Source: Xenophilus aerolatus (lineage in GTDB: Bacteria; Pseudomonadota; Gammaproteobacteria; Burkholderiales; Burkholderiaceae_C). From it: a stretch of 64,000 bases of DNA. Positions 26,662 through 36,240 of the stretch are shown here, in pieces. Made by a program: the position numbers and the translations under genes. The notes beneath the pieces were generated by a model that saw nothing but the letters and a program-made list of their open reading frames with translations, was not told the DNA's origin and ran no database searches. Within the stretch, counting starts at the first letter, position 1. Every line of letters begins with the position of its first letter. The stretch is from NCBI GenBank assembly GCA_029968055.1, contig JASCNX010000004.1, forward strand, positions 124,001 through 188,000, read 5' to 3'.

Positions 26662-27420
26662 ATGCCCGCTCCCTCTCCTATCGCCGAACCGAGCACTCCC
26701 TCGTTCAGCCCCTTGTACCAACAGATCAAGGCGTTGATATTGCAGAGCCTGCAGGCGGGCGAATGGAAGCCGGGCGAGCCCATTCCCAGCGAGATCGAAC
26801 TGGCGGCACGCTACCGCGTGAGCCAGGGCACGGTGCGCAAGGCGATCGACGAGCTCGCCGCCGAGAATCTGGTCGTGCGGCGCCAGGGCAAGGGCACCTT
26901 CGTGGCCACGCATGCCGAACAGCATGTGCAGTACCGCTTCCTCAAGCTGGTGCCCGACAGCGGCGACCTGAACCACGAAGGCCCTGCCGAGCGCACCATC
27001 GTCGACTGCCGGCGCCAGCGCGCCAGCGCCGAGGTGGCGCGCGCCCTCGCCTTGCGCACCGGCGACCCGGTGCTGCAGGTACGCCGCGTGCTGGCCTACG
27101 GCGGCGTGCCGACTATCCTGGAAGACCTCTGGCTCCCGGGCACCCCGTTCAAGGGCCTCACGGCCGAAAGGCTGACGCAATGGCACGGGCCGATGTACGC
27201 GCTCTTCGAAACCGAGTTCGGCGTGCGCATGGTCCGCGCGGAGGAGAAGCTGCGTGCCGTGCTGCCCGATGCGCAGCAGGCGCAACTGCTCCGGGTCGAT
27301 ACGGGCATGCCGCTGCTGAGCGTCGAGCGTGTGGCGCACACCTACCACGACACGCCGATGGAGTTGCGACGCGGCCTCTACCGCACCGATACGCACCACT
27401 ATCGCAACGAGCTCGGTTGA
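26662..27420 (+). CDS. GntR-family transcriptional regulator (HutC type)
   Basis: The 252-residue protein has an N-terminal winged helix (about 18-82; PLYQQIKALIL ... IPSEIELAARYRVSQGTVRKAIDELA) and a C-terminal UTRA ligand-binding domain (about 95-245), the HutC layout. Its position between divergent TCA-cycle operons and beside the palindrome at 26586-26597 suggests it senses a TCA-related metabolite and controls mdh and/or sdh expression. That link is inference. Codons and GC content are like the neighbours. Confidence 0.92.
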   Translation: MPAPSPIAEPSTPSFSPLYQQIKALILQSLQAGEWKPGEPIPSEIELAARYRVSQGTVRKAIDELAAENLVVRRQGKGTFVATHAEQHVQYRFLKLVPDSGDLNHEGPAERTIVDCRRQRASAEVARALALRTGDPVLQVRRVLAYGGVPTILEDLWLPGTPFKGLTAERLTQWHGPMYALFETEFGVRMVRAEEKLRAVLPDAQQAQLLRVDTGMPLLSVERVAHTYHDTPMELRRGLYRTDTHHYRNELG

Positions 27421-27470
27421 TGCACGACAAGAAGGAAAAAAGGTTGCAGCGCCCTGGCGGCGGGCGCCTC

Positions 27471-27491
27471 CTGCTATTAAACCGATAGCAG
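27471..27491. repeat. Short palindromic repeat upstream of sdhC
   Basis: CTGCTAT (27471-27477) and ATAGCAG (27485-27491) form a perfect 7-bp inverted repeat around seven bases. It is in the GntR-sdhC gap. It resembles the palindromes at 23779-23795 and 32769-32785. The rest of the gap shows a possible TAGAAT -10 box at 27548-27553. Confidence 0.65.
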
Positions 27492-27618
27492 TCGAGCGAG
27501 TTGGTGCGATGAGCCCTCGGCGACCGGTGCGTCATGGTGCATTGCAATAGAATTTTGCGTTGTTTGCATTTCGCCCGAAGAACAAGCCGCTTCCTCCATA
27601 AACACGAAAGCCATCCCC

Positions 27619-28062
27619 ATGACAGAGCTTGCATCCTCCTCACGGCCGCGCCGAGAGTTCCGAAACATCAACGCGATCACCGACCTCACCACCTACCGGC
27701 TGCCGCCTGCGGGCATCGTGTCGATCCTGCATCGCGTGAGCGGCGTGCTGATGTTCCTGTTGATGCCCTTCATCATCTGGATGTTCGACACCTCCGTCTC
27801 TTCCGAAATCTCGTTCGCCAAGTTCAAGGCCGCCTTCAACAGCGGCCTTGGTTTCGTTCCGGGGTGGTTCCTCAAGCTGGTGGCGCTGGCGCTGATCTGG
27901 GCCTACCTGCACCACTTCATCGCCGGCGTGCGCCACCTGTGGATGGACGTGAGCCACGCGGCCGTGACCAAGGAGTTCGGCAAGACCTCCGCCATCGTCA
28001 CCCTGGCGCTGAGCGTGCTCCTCACCATCGTGCTGGGCGCCAAGCTCTTCGGCCTCTACTGA
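27619..28062 (+). CDS. sdhC: Succinate dehydrogenase cytochrome b556 subunit
   Basis: The 147-residue membrane anchor of complex II has three hydrophobic segments. The SILHRVSGVLMF motif supplies residues for quinone binding, and the HH in YLHHFIAGVRHLWMD region includes the likely heme ligand. It starts the sdhCDAB operon, with 19 bases to sdhD. Confidence 0.95.
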   Translation: MTELASSSRPRREFRNINAITDLTTYRLPPAGIVSILHRVSGVLMFLLMPFIIWMFDTSVSSEISFAKFKAAFNSGLGFVPGWFLKLVALALIWAYLHHFIAGVRHLWMDVSHAAVTKEFGKTSAIVTLALSVLLTIVLGAKLFGLY

Positions 28063-28081
28063 TCCACGGAGCACATTCATC

Positions 28082-28447
28082 ATGGCAGTGAACTACGGCT
28101 CCAAGCGCGTTGTCGTCGGCGCGCACTACGGTCTGCGCGACTGGCTCTCGCAGCGCATCACCGGCGCCCTCATGGCGCTCTTCACCCTCATCGTGCTGGC
28201 GCAGCTGCTGCTGACCAGCGGCCCGATCGGCTACGACAAGTGGGCCGGCATCTTCGCCTCGCAGTGGATGAAGGTCCTCACCTTCGCGGTGATCGCGAGC
28301 CTGCTCTACCACGTGTGGGTCGGCATGCGCGACGTGTGGATGGACTACGTCCAGCCCGTCGGCATCCGCCTCGCCCTGCAGATCTTCACCATCGTCTGGC
28401 TGGTGGGCTGCGCGGGTTGGGCCATCCAAGTCCTCTGGAGAGTGTGA
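28082..28447 (+). CDS. sdhD: Succinate dehydrogenase hydrophobic membrane anchor
   Basis: This 121-residue second anchor subunit has three hydrophobic segments and the YHVWVGMRDVWMDY motif, whose His and Asp/Tyr neighbourhood fits heme and quinone contact. It sits between sdhC and sdhA, ending five bases before sdhA, as in most proteobacteria. Confidence 0.95.
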   Translation: MAVNYGSKRVVVGAHYGLRDWLSQRITGALMALFTLIVLAQLLLTSGPIGYDKWAGIFASQWMKVLTFAVIASLLYHVWVGMRDVWMDYVQPVGIRLALQIFTIVWLVGCAGWAIQVLWRV

Positions 28448-28452
28448 TTCCA

Positions 28453-30261
28453 ATGAGCTACACAAAAGAAAAAATCGCCCACCGCAAGTTCGACGTCGTG
28501 ATCGTCGGGGCCGGTGGCTCCGGCCTGCGTGCCGCGCTCGAACTCTCGCGCGCCGGGCTCACCGTGGCCTGCCTGTCCAAGGTCTTCCCCACCCGCTCGC
28601 ACACCGTGGCGGCGCAGGGCGGCGTGTCGGCCTCGCTGGGCAACATGTCCGAGGACAACTGGCACTACCACTTCTACGACACGATCAAGGGTTCCGACTG
28701 GCTCGGTGACCAGGACGCGATCGAGTTCATGTGCCGCGAGGCGCCGAACGTCGTGATCGAGCTCGAGCACTTCGGCATGCCCTTCGACCGCAATCCGGAC
28801 GGCACCATCTACCAGCGCCCCTTCGGCGGCCACACCGCCAACTACGGCGAGAAGCCCGTGCAGCGCGCCTGCGCAGCGGCCGACCGCACCGGGCACGCGA
28901 TGCTGCACACGCTGTACCAGCAGAACGTCAAGTCCAAGACCAACTTCTTCGTCGAATGGATGGCGCTGGACCTGATCCGCGACGCCGAAGGCGACGTGGT
29001 GGGTGTGACGGCACTCGAGCTGGAAACCGGCGACCTGCACGTGCTGCAGGCCAAGGCGGTGCTGCTGGCCACCGGCGGCGCAGGCCGCATCTTCGCCGCC
29101 TCGACCAACGCCTTCATCAACACCGGTGACGGCCTGGGCATGGCGGCACGTGCCGGCATCCCGCTGCAGGACATGGAGTTCTGGCAGTTCCACCCGACCG
29201 GCGTGGCCGGCGCGGGCGTGCTGCTGACCGAAGGCTGCCGCGGCGAAGGCGCCATCCTGCTCAACAGCAACGGCGAGCGCTTCATGGAGCGCTATGCGCC
29301 CACGCTGAAGGACCTGGCCCCGCGCGACTTCGTGTCGCGCTCGATGGACCAGGAAATCAAGGAAGGTCGCGGCTGCGGTCCCAACAAGGACTACATCCTG
29401 ATGAAGCTGGACCACCTGGGCGCCGACACCATCCGCAAGCGTCTGCCCTCGGTGGAAGAAATCGGCCACAACTTCGCCAACGTCGACATCACCAAGGAGC
29501 CGATCCCGGTCGTGCCCACCATCCACTACCAGATGGGCGGCATCCCGACCAACATCAACGGCCAGGTGGTGGTGCAGAACGGCGACGTGAACAACCAAGT
29601 CGTCCAGGGCCTGTATGCGGTGGGCGAATGCTCCTGCGTGTCGGTGCACGGCGCCAACCGCCTGGGCACCAATTCGCTGCTCGACCTGCTGGTGTTCGGC
29701 AAGTCCGCCGGCAAGCACATCGTCGAATTCGTCAAGGGCAGCGGCGAACACAAGACCCTGCCCAAGGACGGTGCCGACCGCACGCTGGCACGCCTGAACC
29801 AGTTGCAGGAATCCACCGGCGGCGAGTACGCGCAGGCGATCGCCAACGACATCCGCAGCACCATGCAGCAGCACGCCGGCGTGTTCCGCACGCAGGCGAG
29901 CATGGACGAGGGCGTGGGCAAGATCGATGTGATCCGGGACCGCGTCGGCGCAGTGACGCTGGCCGACAAGTCGCTGGTGTGGAACACCGCCCGCATGGAA
30001 GCGCTCGAAGTCGACAACCTGATCGAGGTCGCTCAGGCCACGATGACGTCGGCGGCGGCGCGCCACGAGTGCCGGGGCGCCCACACCGTGGACGACTACG
30101 AGCGTCCGGCCGACGACCCCGAATGCCCGCTGGGCCGCAACGACAAGGAATGGATGAAGCACACGCTGTGGCACAGCGCAGGCAACAACCTGACCTACAA
30201 GCCGGTCAATCTGAAGCCCCTGACGGTCGACTCGGTTCCGCCGAAGGTCCGCACGTTCTGA
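28453..30261 (+). CDS. sdhA: Succinate dehydrogenase flavoprotein subunit
   Basis: The 602-residue catalytic subunit oxidises succinate to fumarate with a covalent FAD. Visible are the dinucleotide site VVIVGAGGSGLRAALEL, the FAD-linking histidine in RSHTVAAQGG, and the active-site HRLGTNSLLDLLVFG-type segment (here NRLGTNSLLDL after VHGA). The start at 28453 opens MSYTKEKIAHRKFDV. FAD attachment should need the SdhE factor encoded four genes on. Confidence 0.98.
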   Translation: MSYTKEKIAHRKFDVVIVGAGGSGLRAALELSRAGLTVACLSKVFPTRSHTVAAQGGVSASLGNMSEDNWHYHFYDTIKGSDWLGDQDAIEFMCREAPNVVIELEHFGMPFDRNPDGTIYQRPFGGHTANYGEKPVQRACAAADRTGHAMLHTLYQQNVKSKTNFFVEWMALDLIRDAEGDVVGVTALELETGDLHVLQAKAVLLATGGAGRIFAASTNAFINTGDGLGMAARAGIPLQDMEFWQFHPTGVAGAGVLLTEGCRGEGAILLNSNGERFMERYAPTLKDLAPRDFVSRSMDQEIKEGRGCGPNKDYILMKLDHLGADTIRKRLPSVEEIGHNFANVDITKEPIPVVPTIHYQMGGIPTNINGQVVVQNGDVNNQVVQGLYAVGECSCVSVHGANRLGTNSLLDLLVFGKSAGKHIVEFVKGSGEHKTLPKDGADRTLARLNQLQESTGGEYAQAIANDIRSTMQQHAGVFRTQASMDEGVGKIDVIRDRVGAVTLADKSLVWNTARMEALEVDNLIEVAQATMTSAAARHECRGAHTVDDYERPADDPECPLGRNDKEWMKHTLWHSAGNNLTYKPVNLKPLTVDSVPPKVRTF

Positions 30262-30277
30262 ACAAGGTCCCACCACG

Positions 30278-30979
30278 ATGAAGCGCACATTCAAGATCTA
30301 CCGCTACGACCCGGACAAGGACGCCAAGCCCTACATGCAGACCGTCGAGATCGAACTCGACGGCCACGAGCGCATGCTGCTGGACGCCCTGATCAAGCTC
30401 AAGGCGCAGGACCCGACCATCTCGTACCGCCGTTCCTGCCGCGAGGGCGTGTGCGGGTCGGACGCGATGAACATCAACGGCAAGAACGGCCTGGCGTGCC
30501 TCACCAACATGAACACGCTCAAGGACCCGATCGTGCTCAAGCCGCTGCCCGGCCTGCCGGTCATCCGCGACCTGATCGTGGACATGACGCAGTTCTTCAA
30601 GCAGTACAACTCGATCAAGCCCTACCTCATCAACGACAACCCGCCGCCCGAGCGCGAGCGGCTGCAGTCGCCCGAGGAGCGCGAGGAACTCAACGGCCTG
30701 TACGAGTGCATCCTGTGCGCGAGCTGCTCCACGAGTTGCCCGAGCTTCTGGTGGAACCCCGACAAGTTCGTCGGCCCGGCCGGCCTGCTGCAGGCCTACC
30801 GCTTCATCGCCGACAGCCGCGACGAAGCCACCGGTGCCCGCCTGGACAACCTCGAGGACCCGTACCGCCTGTTCCGCTGCCACACGATCATGAACTGCGT
30901 GGACGTGTGCCCCAAGCACCTGAACCCCACGCAGGCGATCGGCAAGATCAAGGAACTGATGGTGCGCCGCGCCGTCTGA
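30278..30979 (+). CDS. sdhB: Succinate dehydrogenase iron-sulfur subunit
   Basis: The 233-residue protein relays electrons from SdhA to quinone. The [2Fe-2S] motif CREGVCGSDAMNINGKNGLAC is N-terminal, and the [4Fe-4S] and [3Fe-4S] cysteines lie in CILCASCSTSCPSFWWN and CHTIMNCVDVCPK. All cluster ligands are present. It is followed by sdhE at 25 bases. Confidence 0.98.
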   Translation: MKRTFKIYRYDPDKDAKPYMQTVEIELDGHERMLLDALIKLKAQDPTISYRRSCREGVCGSDAMNINGKNGLACLTNMNTLKDPIVLKPLPGLPVIRDLIVDMTQFFKQYNSIKPYLINDNPPPERERLQSPEEREELNGLYECILCASCSTSCPSFWWNPDKFVGPAGLLQAYRFIADSRDEATGARLDNLEDPYRLFRCHTIMNCVDVCPKHLNPTQAIGKIKELMVRRAV

Positions 30980-31004
30980 CGGCCGCGCCCGTCCAGGAAA
31001 ACGC

Positions 31005-31331
31005 ATGCCCACTGCCCACGACGCCACCCTCGAGCTGCTCGACCCGCGCGAGGTCGGCAAGCTGAAATGGCGCTGCCGGCGGGGCCTGCTGGAGAACGAT
31101 CTCTTCATCGCCCGTTTCTTCGAGCGGCATGAATCTCGCTTGACCGTCGGTCAGGCCCAGGCGATGGAGACGCTCATGGATCTGTCGGACAACGACCTGC
31201 TGGACCTCCTGCTGCAAAGAAAGGAGCCCGAGCCCGCATGGGCCGGGGCCGAGGTGGTGGCGTTGATCGGGCTGATGCGCACCGAGGGTGCGCACCCGCC
31301 CTCCGCTGCGTTTCCGTCTTCGTCTTCTTAA
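31005..31331 (+). CDS. sdhE: FAD assembly factor SdhE
   Basis: The 108-residue protein promotes covalent flavinylation of SdhA. The conserved RGxxE motif is present as RRGLLEND near residue 27. The C-terminus is extended by a short Ser/Pro tail. It is encoded between sdhB and gltA, so the assembly factor is made together with its client. In Escherichia coli the neighbour of sdhE is ygfX; here a ygfX-like gene is instead next to rpoE at 62.7 kb. Confidence 0.93.
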   Translation: MPTAHDATLELLDPREVGKLKWRCRRGLLENDLFIARFFERHESRLTVGQAQAMETLMDLSDNDLLDLLLQRKEPEPAWAGAEVVALIGLMRTEGAHPPSAAFPSSSS

Positions 31332-31355
31332 TCAACCTTCCGAGAGAAAGTCGCT

Positions 31356-32666
31356 ATGAAAGCTTCCGACACCAAGGCCGCCCTGTCCTTCAGCAACGGC
31401 GGCCAGACCGTGGACCTGCCGATCTACAAGGGCACCATCGGCCCCGACGTGATCGACATCCGCAAGCTGTACGCGCAGACGGGCATGTTCACCTATGACC
31501 CGGGCTTCATGTCGACGGCCTCGTGCCAGTCGGCGATCACGTACATCGACGGCGACAAGGGCGAGTTGCTCTACCGCGGCTACCCCATCGAGCAGCTGGC
31601 CACCAACTGCGACTACCTCGAGACCTGTTACCTGCTGCTCAACGGCGAGTTGCCGAACGCAGCCGACAAGCAGAAGTTCACGCACCTGGTGACCAACCAC
31701 ACGATGGTCAACGAGCAGATGCAGTTCTTCCTGCGGGGCTTTCGCCGCGACGCACACCCGATGGCCATCATGACCGGCCTGGTGGGTGCACTGTCGGCCT
31801 TCTATCACGACAGCACGGACATCAACAATCCCGAGCACCGCGAGATCGCCGCGATCCGCCTGATCGCGAAGATGCCCACGCTCGTGGCCATGGCGTACAA
31901 GTACACGATCGGCCAGCCGTACATGTACCCGAAGAACGACGAGACCTACGCGGGCAACTTCCTGCGCATGATGTTCGCGACGCCGTGCGAGGACTACAAG
32001 GTCAACCCGGTGCTGGAAAAGGCGCTGGACCGCATCTTCATCCTGCACGCGGACCACGAGCAGAACGCCTCGACCTCCACCGTGCGCCTGTGCGGCTCGT
32101 CGGGCACGAACCCCTTCGCGGCCATCGCAGCCGGCGTGGCCTGCCTGTGGGGTCCGGCCCACGGCGGCGCCAACGAGGCGGCGCTGAACATGCTCTACGA
32201 CATCCAGAAGCAGGGCGGCGTGGAGAAGATCGGCGAGTTCATCAAGAAGGTCAAGGACAAGAACTCGAACGTCAAGCTGATGGGCTTCGGCCACCGCGTG
32301 TACAAGAACTACGACCCGCGTGCCAAGCTGATGCAGGAAACCTGCAACGAGGTGCTGACCGAACTGGGCCTGGAGAAGGACCCCCTGTTCGCGCTGGCCA
32401 AGGAGCTCGAGAAGATCGCCCTGGAAGACGAGTACTTCGTCTCGCGCAAGCTCTACCCGAACGTGGACTTCTATTCGGGCATCGTGCAGCGCGCCATCGG
32501 CATTCCGGTGCCGCTGTTTACCGCCATCTTCGCGCTGGCCCGCACCGTGGGCTGGATCGCCCAGCTCAACGAGATGATCGCCGACCCCGAGTACAAGATC
32601 GGCCGTCCGCGCCAGCTGTACGTGGGTGCCGCGTCGCGCGACGTCAAGCCGATCGGCCAGCGCTGA
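31356..32666 (+). CDS. gltA: Citrate synthase
   Basis: The 436-residue enzyme condenses acetyl-CoA and oxaloacetate. The active-site histidines appear in [12 protein letters not shown] and [15 protein letters not shown], and the catalytic Asp lies in NVDFYSGI. Length and sequence match the hexameric, NADH-sensitive Gram-negative type. It is the last gene of the rightward TCA operon and is followed by a strong terminator at 32722-32745. Confidence 0.98.
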   Translation: MKASDTKAALSFSNGGQTVDLPIYKGTIGPDVIDIRKLYAQTGMFTYDPGFMSTASCQSAITYIDGDKGELLYRGYPIEQLATNCDYLETCYLLLNGELPNAADKQKFTHLVTNHTMVNEQMQFFLRGFRRDAHPMAIMTGLVGALSAFYHDSTDINNPEHREIAAIRLIAKMPTLVAMAYKYTIGQPYMYPKNDETYAGNFLRMMFATPCEDYKVNPVLEKALDRIFILHADHEQNASTSTVRLCGSSGTNPFAAIAAGVACLWGPAHGGANEAALNMLYDIQKQGGVEKIGEFIKKVKDKNSNVKLMGFGHRVYKNYDPRAKLMQETCNEVLTELGLEKDPLFALAKELEKIALEDEYFVSRKLYPNVDFYSGIVQRAIGIPVPLFTAIFALARTVGWIAQLNEMIADPEYKIGRPRQLYVGAASRDVKPIGQR

Positions 32667-32721
32667 TCGACGCGACGGGCTGCGCGGGCCGGCTTCTCCG
32701 GCCTGCACGCCGCCGCTGCAC

Positions 32722-32745
32722 AAGCCGCCTTCGGGCGGCTTTTTT
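32722..32745 (+). terminator. Intrinsic terminator after gltA
   Basis: Stem AGCCGCC, loop TTCG, stem GGCGGCT and a T-run end the sdhCDAB-sdhE-gltA transcript. Confidence 0.94.
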
Positions 32746-32768
32746 CATGGTCGTACGCGAGGGTCTTC

Positions 32769-32785
32769 GCTATCTATTTGATAGC
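32769..32785. repeat. Short palindromic repeat upstream of the LysR gene
   Basis: GCTATC and GATAGC flank TATTT, a perfect 6-bp inverted repeat in the gltA-LysR gap. It is A/T-rich and similar to the palindromes at 23779 and 27471. No gene is seen in the remaining gap (32746-32922). Confidence 0.65.
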
Positions 32786-32922
32786 AAAACGCACCCAAGG
32801 AACTCGGGACCGGGAGCGGGCTTGCGGCGGGTATTGCCGGACCAGCAGCCCGCTCTTCGCGATACGCGATGCCTGAGCAATCCGAACCGTAGGAAAATGC
32901 TGGCTCGCCTTCGCGAACCACG

Positions 32923-33885
32923 ATGCCGTTACCCGCCCCGCTCCCTCCTTCCGAGCGCAACTTTGCGCGCCGCATCGACCTCACGTCGCTGCAGCTGTTC
33001 GTGGCCGTGTGCGAGTTGGGCAGCATCGGCCGGGCCGCAGAGCGCGAGTTCATCGCCGCATCGGCGATCAGCAAGCGCCTGTCCGATCTGGAGGCCACGC
33101 TCGGCATCACCCTGCTCTACCGCCACGCGCGCGGCGTGGACCTCACGCCGGCCGGCGAGAGCCTGCTGCACCACGCACGCTCGATGCTCTACAGCCTGGA
33201 GAAGATGCAGGGCGAGCTCAGCGAATACGCCGACGGGGTGCGCGGCCACGTGCGGGTGCACGCCAACATCTCGGCCATCGTGCAGTTCCTGCCCGAGGAC
33301 CTGGGCGCCTTCGCGCGCGACCACGACGCGATCAAGATCGACCTCGAGGAGCACCTGTCCAGCGAGGTGGTGCGCGCGGTGCAGGAGGGCGCGGCCGACC
33401 TGGGCATCTGCCACGTGCCCGAGGGCACCCCCGAGCTGCAGACCCTGCCCTACCGGCAGGACCGCCTCGTGCTGGTCGTGCCGCGAAGCCACGCGCTCGC
33501 GGGCCGAACCGCGATCGATTTCATCGATTCGCTGGACTTCGACCACGTCGGCCTGCACACCGCCAGCTCGATCTACGTCGCCATGCACCAGGCGGCGCTC
33601 GAGGCAGGCCGCAGCGTCCGCCTGCGCATCCACGTGACCGGGCTGGACGCCATGTGCCGCATGATCGACAACGGCCTGGGCATCGGCGTGATGCCCCTGC
33701 GCGCCTTCGAGCTGATGCGCGGCGGCATCGGCGGCGGGCTGCTGTGCATCGCGCTGCAGGACGCCTGGGCGCAACGCGAGATCCGGCTCGTGGCGCGCGA
33801 CTTCTCCACCCTGCCGGTCGCCGCGCGCACGCTGGTGCAGCACCTGCAGCCCGCTCCGGCCGCAGCCGAGGCACTGGCGGCCTGA
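32923..33885 (+). CDS. LysR-family transcriptional regulator
   Basis: The 320-residue regulator has an N-terminal winged helix (about 18-78; [19 protein letters not shown] ... [12 protein letters not shown]) and a C-terminal co-inducer-binding domain. It is 49 bases upstream of leuC in the same direction, so it could be co-transcribed with leuCDB or control another target. In LysR systems the target is more often divergent, and no divergent gene exists here. The effector is unknown. Confidence 0.93.
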   Translation: MPLPAPLPPSERNFARRIDLTSLQLFVAVCELGSIGRAAEREFIAASAISKRLSDLEATLGITLLYRHARGVDLTPAGESLLHHARSMLYSLEKMQGELSEYADGVRGHVRVHANISAIVQFLPEDLGAFARDHDAIKIDLEEHLSSEVVRAVQEGAADLGICHVPEGTPELQTLPYRQDRLVLVVPRSHALAGRTAIDFIDSLDFDHVGLHTASSIYVAMHQAALEAGRSVRLRIHVTGLDAMCRMIDNGLGIGVMPLRAFELMRGGIGGGLLCIALQDAWAQREIRLVARDFSTLPVAARTLVQHLQPAPAAAEALAA

Positions 33886-33934
33886 ACACGCACAATCCCT
33901 TTCCCACGCCCCCAAGAAACCCACGAGACCTTCC

Positions 33935-35356
33935 ATGGCACGCACGCTCTACGACAAGATCTGGGACGAACACGTCGTCCACACCGAGGAAGACGGCACC
34001 GCGGTGTTGTACATCGACCGCCATCTGGTGCACGAGGTGACCAGCCCGCAGGCCTTCGAGGGCCTGCGCGTGGCCGGCCGCAAGCTGTGGCGCATCAGCT
34101 CGGTGGTGGCCACCGCCGACCACAACACGCCCACCACCGGCTGGGAGCGCGGCTACGACGGCATCGAGGACCCGATCAGCAAGGAACAGGTCACGACGCT
34201 GGACCACAACATCGCCGAGTTCGGCTCCGCGGCCTTCTTCCCCTTCCTGAGCAAGCGCCAGGGCATCGTGCACGTGATCGGGCCCGAATCGGGCGCCACG
34301 CTGCCGGGCATGACGGTGGTCTGCGGCGACAGCCACACCTCCACGCATGGCGCCTTCGGCGCGCTGGCGCACGGCATCGGCACCAGCGAGGTCGAGCACG
34401 TGATGGCCACGCAGACGCTGCTGGCCAAGAAGGCGAAGAACATGCTGGTCAAGGTCGAAGGCAAGCTGCCCGTCGGCTGCACCGCCAAGGACATCGTGCT
34501 GGCCATCATCGGCAAGATCGGCACCGCGGGCGGCACAGGCTACACCATCGAGTTCGCCGGCTCGGCGATCCGCGACCTGTCGATGGAAGGCCGGATGACC
34601 GTGTGCAACATGGCCATCGAGGCCGGCGCGCGCGCGGGGCTGGTGGCCGTGGACCAGAAGACCGTCGACTACGTGAAGGGCCGCCCCCTCGCGCCGTCGG
34701 GGGTGGAATGGGAGCAGGCCGCCAACTACTGGAAGACGCTGCAGTCCGACCCCGGCGCGCATTTCGACACGGTGGTCGAGCTCGACGCCACGCAGATCAA
34801 GCCGCAGGTGACCTGGGGCACCTCGCCCGAGATGGTGCTGCCCGTCGATGGCCGCGTGCCCGACCCCGACAAGGAAAAGGACGCCAGCAAGCGCGGCGCC
34901 ATCGAGCGCGCGCTGACCTACATGGGCCTCGAACCCAACAAGGCGATGGACGACATCTTCGTCGACAAGGTGTTCATCGGAAGCTGCACCAACAGCCGCA
35001 TCGAGGACATGCGCGAGGCCGCGGCCGTGGTGAAGAAGCTCGGCCAGAAGGTGGCGAAGAACGTCAAGCTCGCGATGGTGGTGCCCGGCTCCGGCGTGGT
35101 GAAGGAACAGGCCGAGCGCGAGGGCCTGCACGAGATCTTCAAGGCCGCCGGCTTCGAATGGCGCGAGCCCGGATGCTCGATGTGCCTGGCCATGAACGCC
35201 GACCGCCTGGAGCCCGGCGAGCGCTGCGCCTCGACCAGCAACCGCAACTTCGAAGGCCGCCAGGGCGCCGGTGGCCGCACCCACCTCGTGAGCCCCGCCA
35301 TGGCCGCCGCGGCGGCGGTGCACGGCCACTTCGTGGACGTGCGCAAGTTCGCCTGA
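33935..35356 (+). CDS. leuC: 3-isopropylmalate dehydratase large subunit
   Basis: The 473-residue subunit isomerises 2- to 3-isopropylmalate in leucine biosynthesis. It carries the aconitase-fold [4Fe-4S] cysteines in [13 protein letters not shown] and GCSMCLAMN, and [13 protein letters not shown]. It works as a heterodimer with LeuD. The two genes are separated by a 159-base gap filled by a hairpin repeat element, which is unusually long for this operon. Confidence 0.98.
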   Translation: MARTLYDKIWDEHVVHTEEDGTAVLYIDRHLVHEVTSPQAFEGLRVAGRKLWRISSVVATADHNTPTTGWERGYDGIEDPISKEQVTTLDHNIAEFGSAAFFPFLSKRQGIVHVIGPESGATLPGMTVVCGDSHTSTHGAFGALAHGIGTSEVEHVMATQTLLAKKAKNMLVKVEGKLPVGCTAKDIVLAIIGKIGTAGGTGYTIEFAGSAIRDLSMEGRMTVCNMAIEAGARAGLVAVDQKTVDYVKGRPLAPSGVEWEQAANYWKTLQSDPGAHFDTVVELDATQIKPQVTWGTSPEMVLPVDGRVPDPDKEKDASKRGAIERALTYMGLEPNKAMDDIFVDKVFIGSCTNSRIEDMREAAAVVKKLGQKVAKNVKLAMVVPGSGVVKEQAEREGLHEIFKAAGFEWREPGCSMCLAMNADRLEPGERCASTSNRNFEGRQGAGGRTHLVSPAMAAAAAVHGHFVDVRKFA

Positions 35357-35364
35357 AAACCAAT

Positions 35365-35491
35365 GCGGGCGGCCGAACGCAGAAGGAAGACAAAAGCTAC
35401 GCAGAGGGCGCAGAGACGGCCGACATCATTTTTTGGTTGGCCTTCTGCGACTTCTGCGAAATCTTTGCGCCCTCTGCCTTCGGCTGCCCGC
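35365..35491. repeat. Hairpin repeat element, copy B (GCGTCCTCTGCG family)
   Basis: The left arm starts GCGGGCGGCCGAACGCAGA (35365) and the right arm ends GCCTTCGGCTGCCCGC (35491). The two arms are imperfect inverted copies over about 50 bases and contain CTCTGC/GCAGAG units as in copy A. The A/T-rich loop includes ATTTTTTGG. It fills the leuC-leuD gap and ends 24 bases before the leuD ATG. Confidence 0.8.
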
Positions 35492-35515
35492 TCCCGTATT
35501 TGAATTGGAGCTTCC

Positions 35516-36166
35516 ATGCAGAAATTCACCGTGCACCAGGGCCTCGTTGCCCCCATGGACCGCGAGAACGTCGACACCGACGCGATCATTCCCAAGCAGT
35601 TCCTCAAGTCGATCAAGAAGACGGGCTTCGGCCCGAACCTGTTCGACGAGTGGCGCTACCTCGACCACGGCGAGCCGGGCATGGATCCGGCCAGCCGCAA
35701 GCCGAACCCGGACTTCGTGCTGAACCAGCCGCGCTACGAGGGCGCCTCGGTGCTGCTGGCGCGCAAGAACTTCGGCTGCGGCTCCAGCCGCGAGCACGCG
35801 CCCTGGGCGCTCGACCAGTTCGGCTTCCGCGCGATCATCGCGCCGAGCTATGCCGACATCTTCTTCAACAACAGCTTCAAGAACGGCCTGCTGCCGATCG
35901 TGCTGCCCGAGGCCACCGTGGCGCAGCTCTTCGACGAGGTGTACGCCTTTCCGGGCTACCAGCTCACCGTCGACCTGGAGCGCCAGGTGATCATCAAGCC
36001 GGATGGCGTGGAGATCGCCTTCGACGTGCAGCCCTTCCGCAAGTACTGCCTGGTCAACGGCCTCGACGACATCGGCCTGACCCTGCGCCACAAGGACAAG
36101 ATCAAGGCCTTCGAAGCCGAACGCCTCGCCGCCAAGCCCTGGCTGGCCCACCAGCTCGTCGGCTGA
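35516..36166 (+). CDS. leuD: 3-isopropylmalate dehydratase small subunit
   Basis: The 216-residue swivel subunit pairs with LeuC. The substrate-binding segment [14 protein letters not shown] and the N-terminal [12 protein letters not shown] are intact. ATG 35516 has a GGAG ribosome binding site just beyond the repeat element. The gap to leuB is 74 bases and holds a small related repeat. Confidence 0.97.
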   Translation: MQKFTVHQGLVAPMDRENVDTDAIIPKQFLKSIKKTGFGPNLFDEWRYLDHGEPGMDPASRKPNPDFVLNQPRYEGASVLLARKNFGCGSSREHAPWALDQFGFRAIIAPSYADIFFNNSFKNGLLPIVLPEATVAQLFDEVYAFPGYQLTVDLERQVIIKPDGVEIAFDVQPFRKYCLVNGLDDIGLTLRHKDKIKAFEAERLAAKPWLAHQLVG

Positions 36167-36171
36167 AAATT

Positions 36172-36210
36172 CGGACAGCCGCCTTTGCGACCTCTGCGTT
36201 CGGCTGTCCG
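36172..36210. repeat. Hairpin repeat element, short copy C
   Basis: CGGACAGCCG (36172-36181) and CGGCTGTCCG (36201-36210) are perfect inverted repeats around CCTTTGCGACCTCTGCGTT. The centre is the same TTTGCGnCCTCTGCG core seen in copies A and B, so this looks like a deleted or minimal form. Confidence 0.8.
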
Positions 36211-36240
36211 CCTTCCAAATCCTTTGAACTCACACCCATC

